Source: CBFGTJ01 sp965651815 (GTDB taxonomy: Bacteria > Actinomycetota > Acidimicrobiia > Acidimicrobiales > Microtrichaceae). From it: 13,394 nucleotides of DNA. Location: positions 1 through 13,394 of the forward strand of contig CBFGTJ010000079.1 in the NCBI GenBank assembly GCA_965651815.1. Reading direction: 5' to 3'. Positions 13,247 to 13,394 of the stretch are shown here, piece by piece. Each line of letters begins with the position of its first letter. Position 1 is the first letter of the stretch. The translations under genes were made by a program, and so were the position numbers. The notes under the pieces were generated by a model that had not been told where the DNA came from, searched no databases, and saw only the letters and a list, made by a program, of their open reading frames with translations.

Positions 13247-13394
13247 GTGGTCCACGACGCTGCGGCGCTGCTCGGCGTCGTGGTGGGGTCGGCACCGCTG
13301 CTGATCCGACTCGCGCAACAGGGGTGGGTACCTCGCGGGGTGGTCGTCGTCGGCGCGACCCTGGCCGTCGTCGTCCCGACCCTGGCCGTCGTCG
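13247..13394 (+). CDS. Possible start of a small membrane protein (partial, runs off the right edge)
   Basis: A rightward frame opening with GTG 13247 reads VVHDAAALLGVVVGSAPLL and then a second Val/Leu/Ala-rich stretch after GWVPRG, consistent with two transmembrane helices. Most codons end in G or C. No ribosome binding site precedes the GTG, and an opposite-strand frame has similar codon statistics, so the call is weak. The final 39 bases hold an 18-bp direct repeat. The stretch 13191-13246 shows nothing else recognisable. Confidence 0.28.
   Translation, partial: MVHDAAALLGVVVGSAPLLIRLAQQGWVPRGVVVVGATLAVVVPTLAVV
13356..13394. repeat. 18-bp direct repeat with 21-bp period at the window edge
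   Basis: CGACCCTGGCCGTCGTCG occurs at 13356-13373 and again, identical, at 13377-13394, separated by TCC. The 21-base period equals seven codons, encoding two copies of TLAVV in the putative membrane protein frame. More copies may lie beyond the window. Confidence 0.7.

Noticed and set aside
12036..13295. 419-codon leftward open frame opposite the Rieske gene
   Set aside because: Shadow of the Rieske oxygenase, whose iron-binding motifs lie on the plus strand.
1..13394. CRISPR arrays, tRNAs, insertion sequences, integrase or toxin-antitoxin genes
   Set aside because: No spaced repeats, cloverleaf-like segments, transposase motifs or inverted-repeat-bounded elements were seen on reading through both strands.

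Overview
The window is about 13.4 kb of very GC-rich DNA with third codon positions almost always G or C, frequent GTG starts and G-rich ribosome binding sites. This points to a high-GC actinobacterium. The gene mix (cell-surface glycan genes beside a KshA-like Rieske oxygenase) would fit an Acidimicrobiia-type or mycobacteria-like lineage, but there is no rRNA or marker gene to settle it. No tRNA, rRNA, CRISPR array, insertion sequence or phage gene was seen.

Layout from left to right. At 1-3347 a leftward unit encodes a polytopic membrane protein that may be a polysaccharide polymerase or ligase, followed 34 bases later by a Wzz/BY-kinase chain-length regulator. A possible third gene begins at 72 and runs off the window. 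A divergent intergenic region (about 3348-3485) separates this unit from a rightward type-I ABC exporter with fused membrane and ATPase parts. That exporter converges on a leftward three-gene unit (10717 to 5245): a 10-helix FtsX/MacB-type permease with no ATPase gene next to it, a class I SAM methyltransferase and an asparagine-synthase-type glutamine amidotransferase. A second divergent intergenic region (10718-10898) leads rightward to a WecE/RffA-like sugar aminotransferase and then, behind its own probable promoter, to the Rieske oxygenase. The last 200 bases hold the possible start of a membrane protein.

Read together, six or seven of the genes make sense as part of a surface-polysaccharide locus. 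The aminotransferase would make a nucleotide-linked 4-amino-4,6-dideoxy sugar. The AsnB-type enzyme may amidate a sugar acid, as WbpS/WbtH-type proteins are thought to do in O-antigen loci. The methyltransferase would decorate the glycan or its carrier. The ABC exporter could flip a lipid-linked oligosaccharide (PglK-like). The membrane protein would polymerise or ligate, and the BY-kinase would control chain length. This joint reading is inference; only the protein families are seen directly. The Rieske oxygenase looks metabolically separate (steroid or other hydrophobic ring oxidation).

The points most worth checking are the H-X3-H spacing at the Rieske enzyme's mononuclear iron site, the ATPase-less permease with an overlapping mini-ORF at its start, the unresolved 3' end of the BY-kinase gene, and the amidotransferase/methyltransferase/permease unit as a possible glycan-modification cassette.
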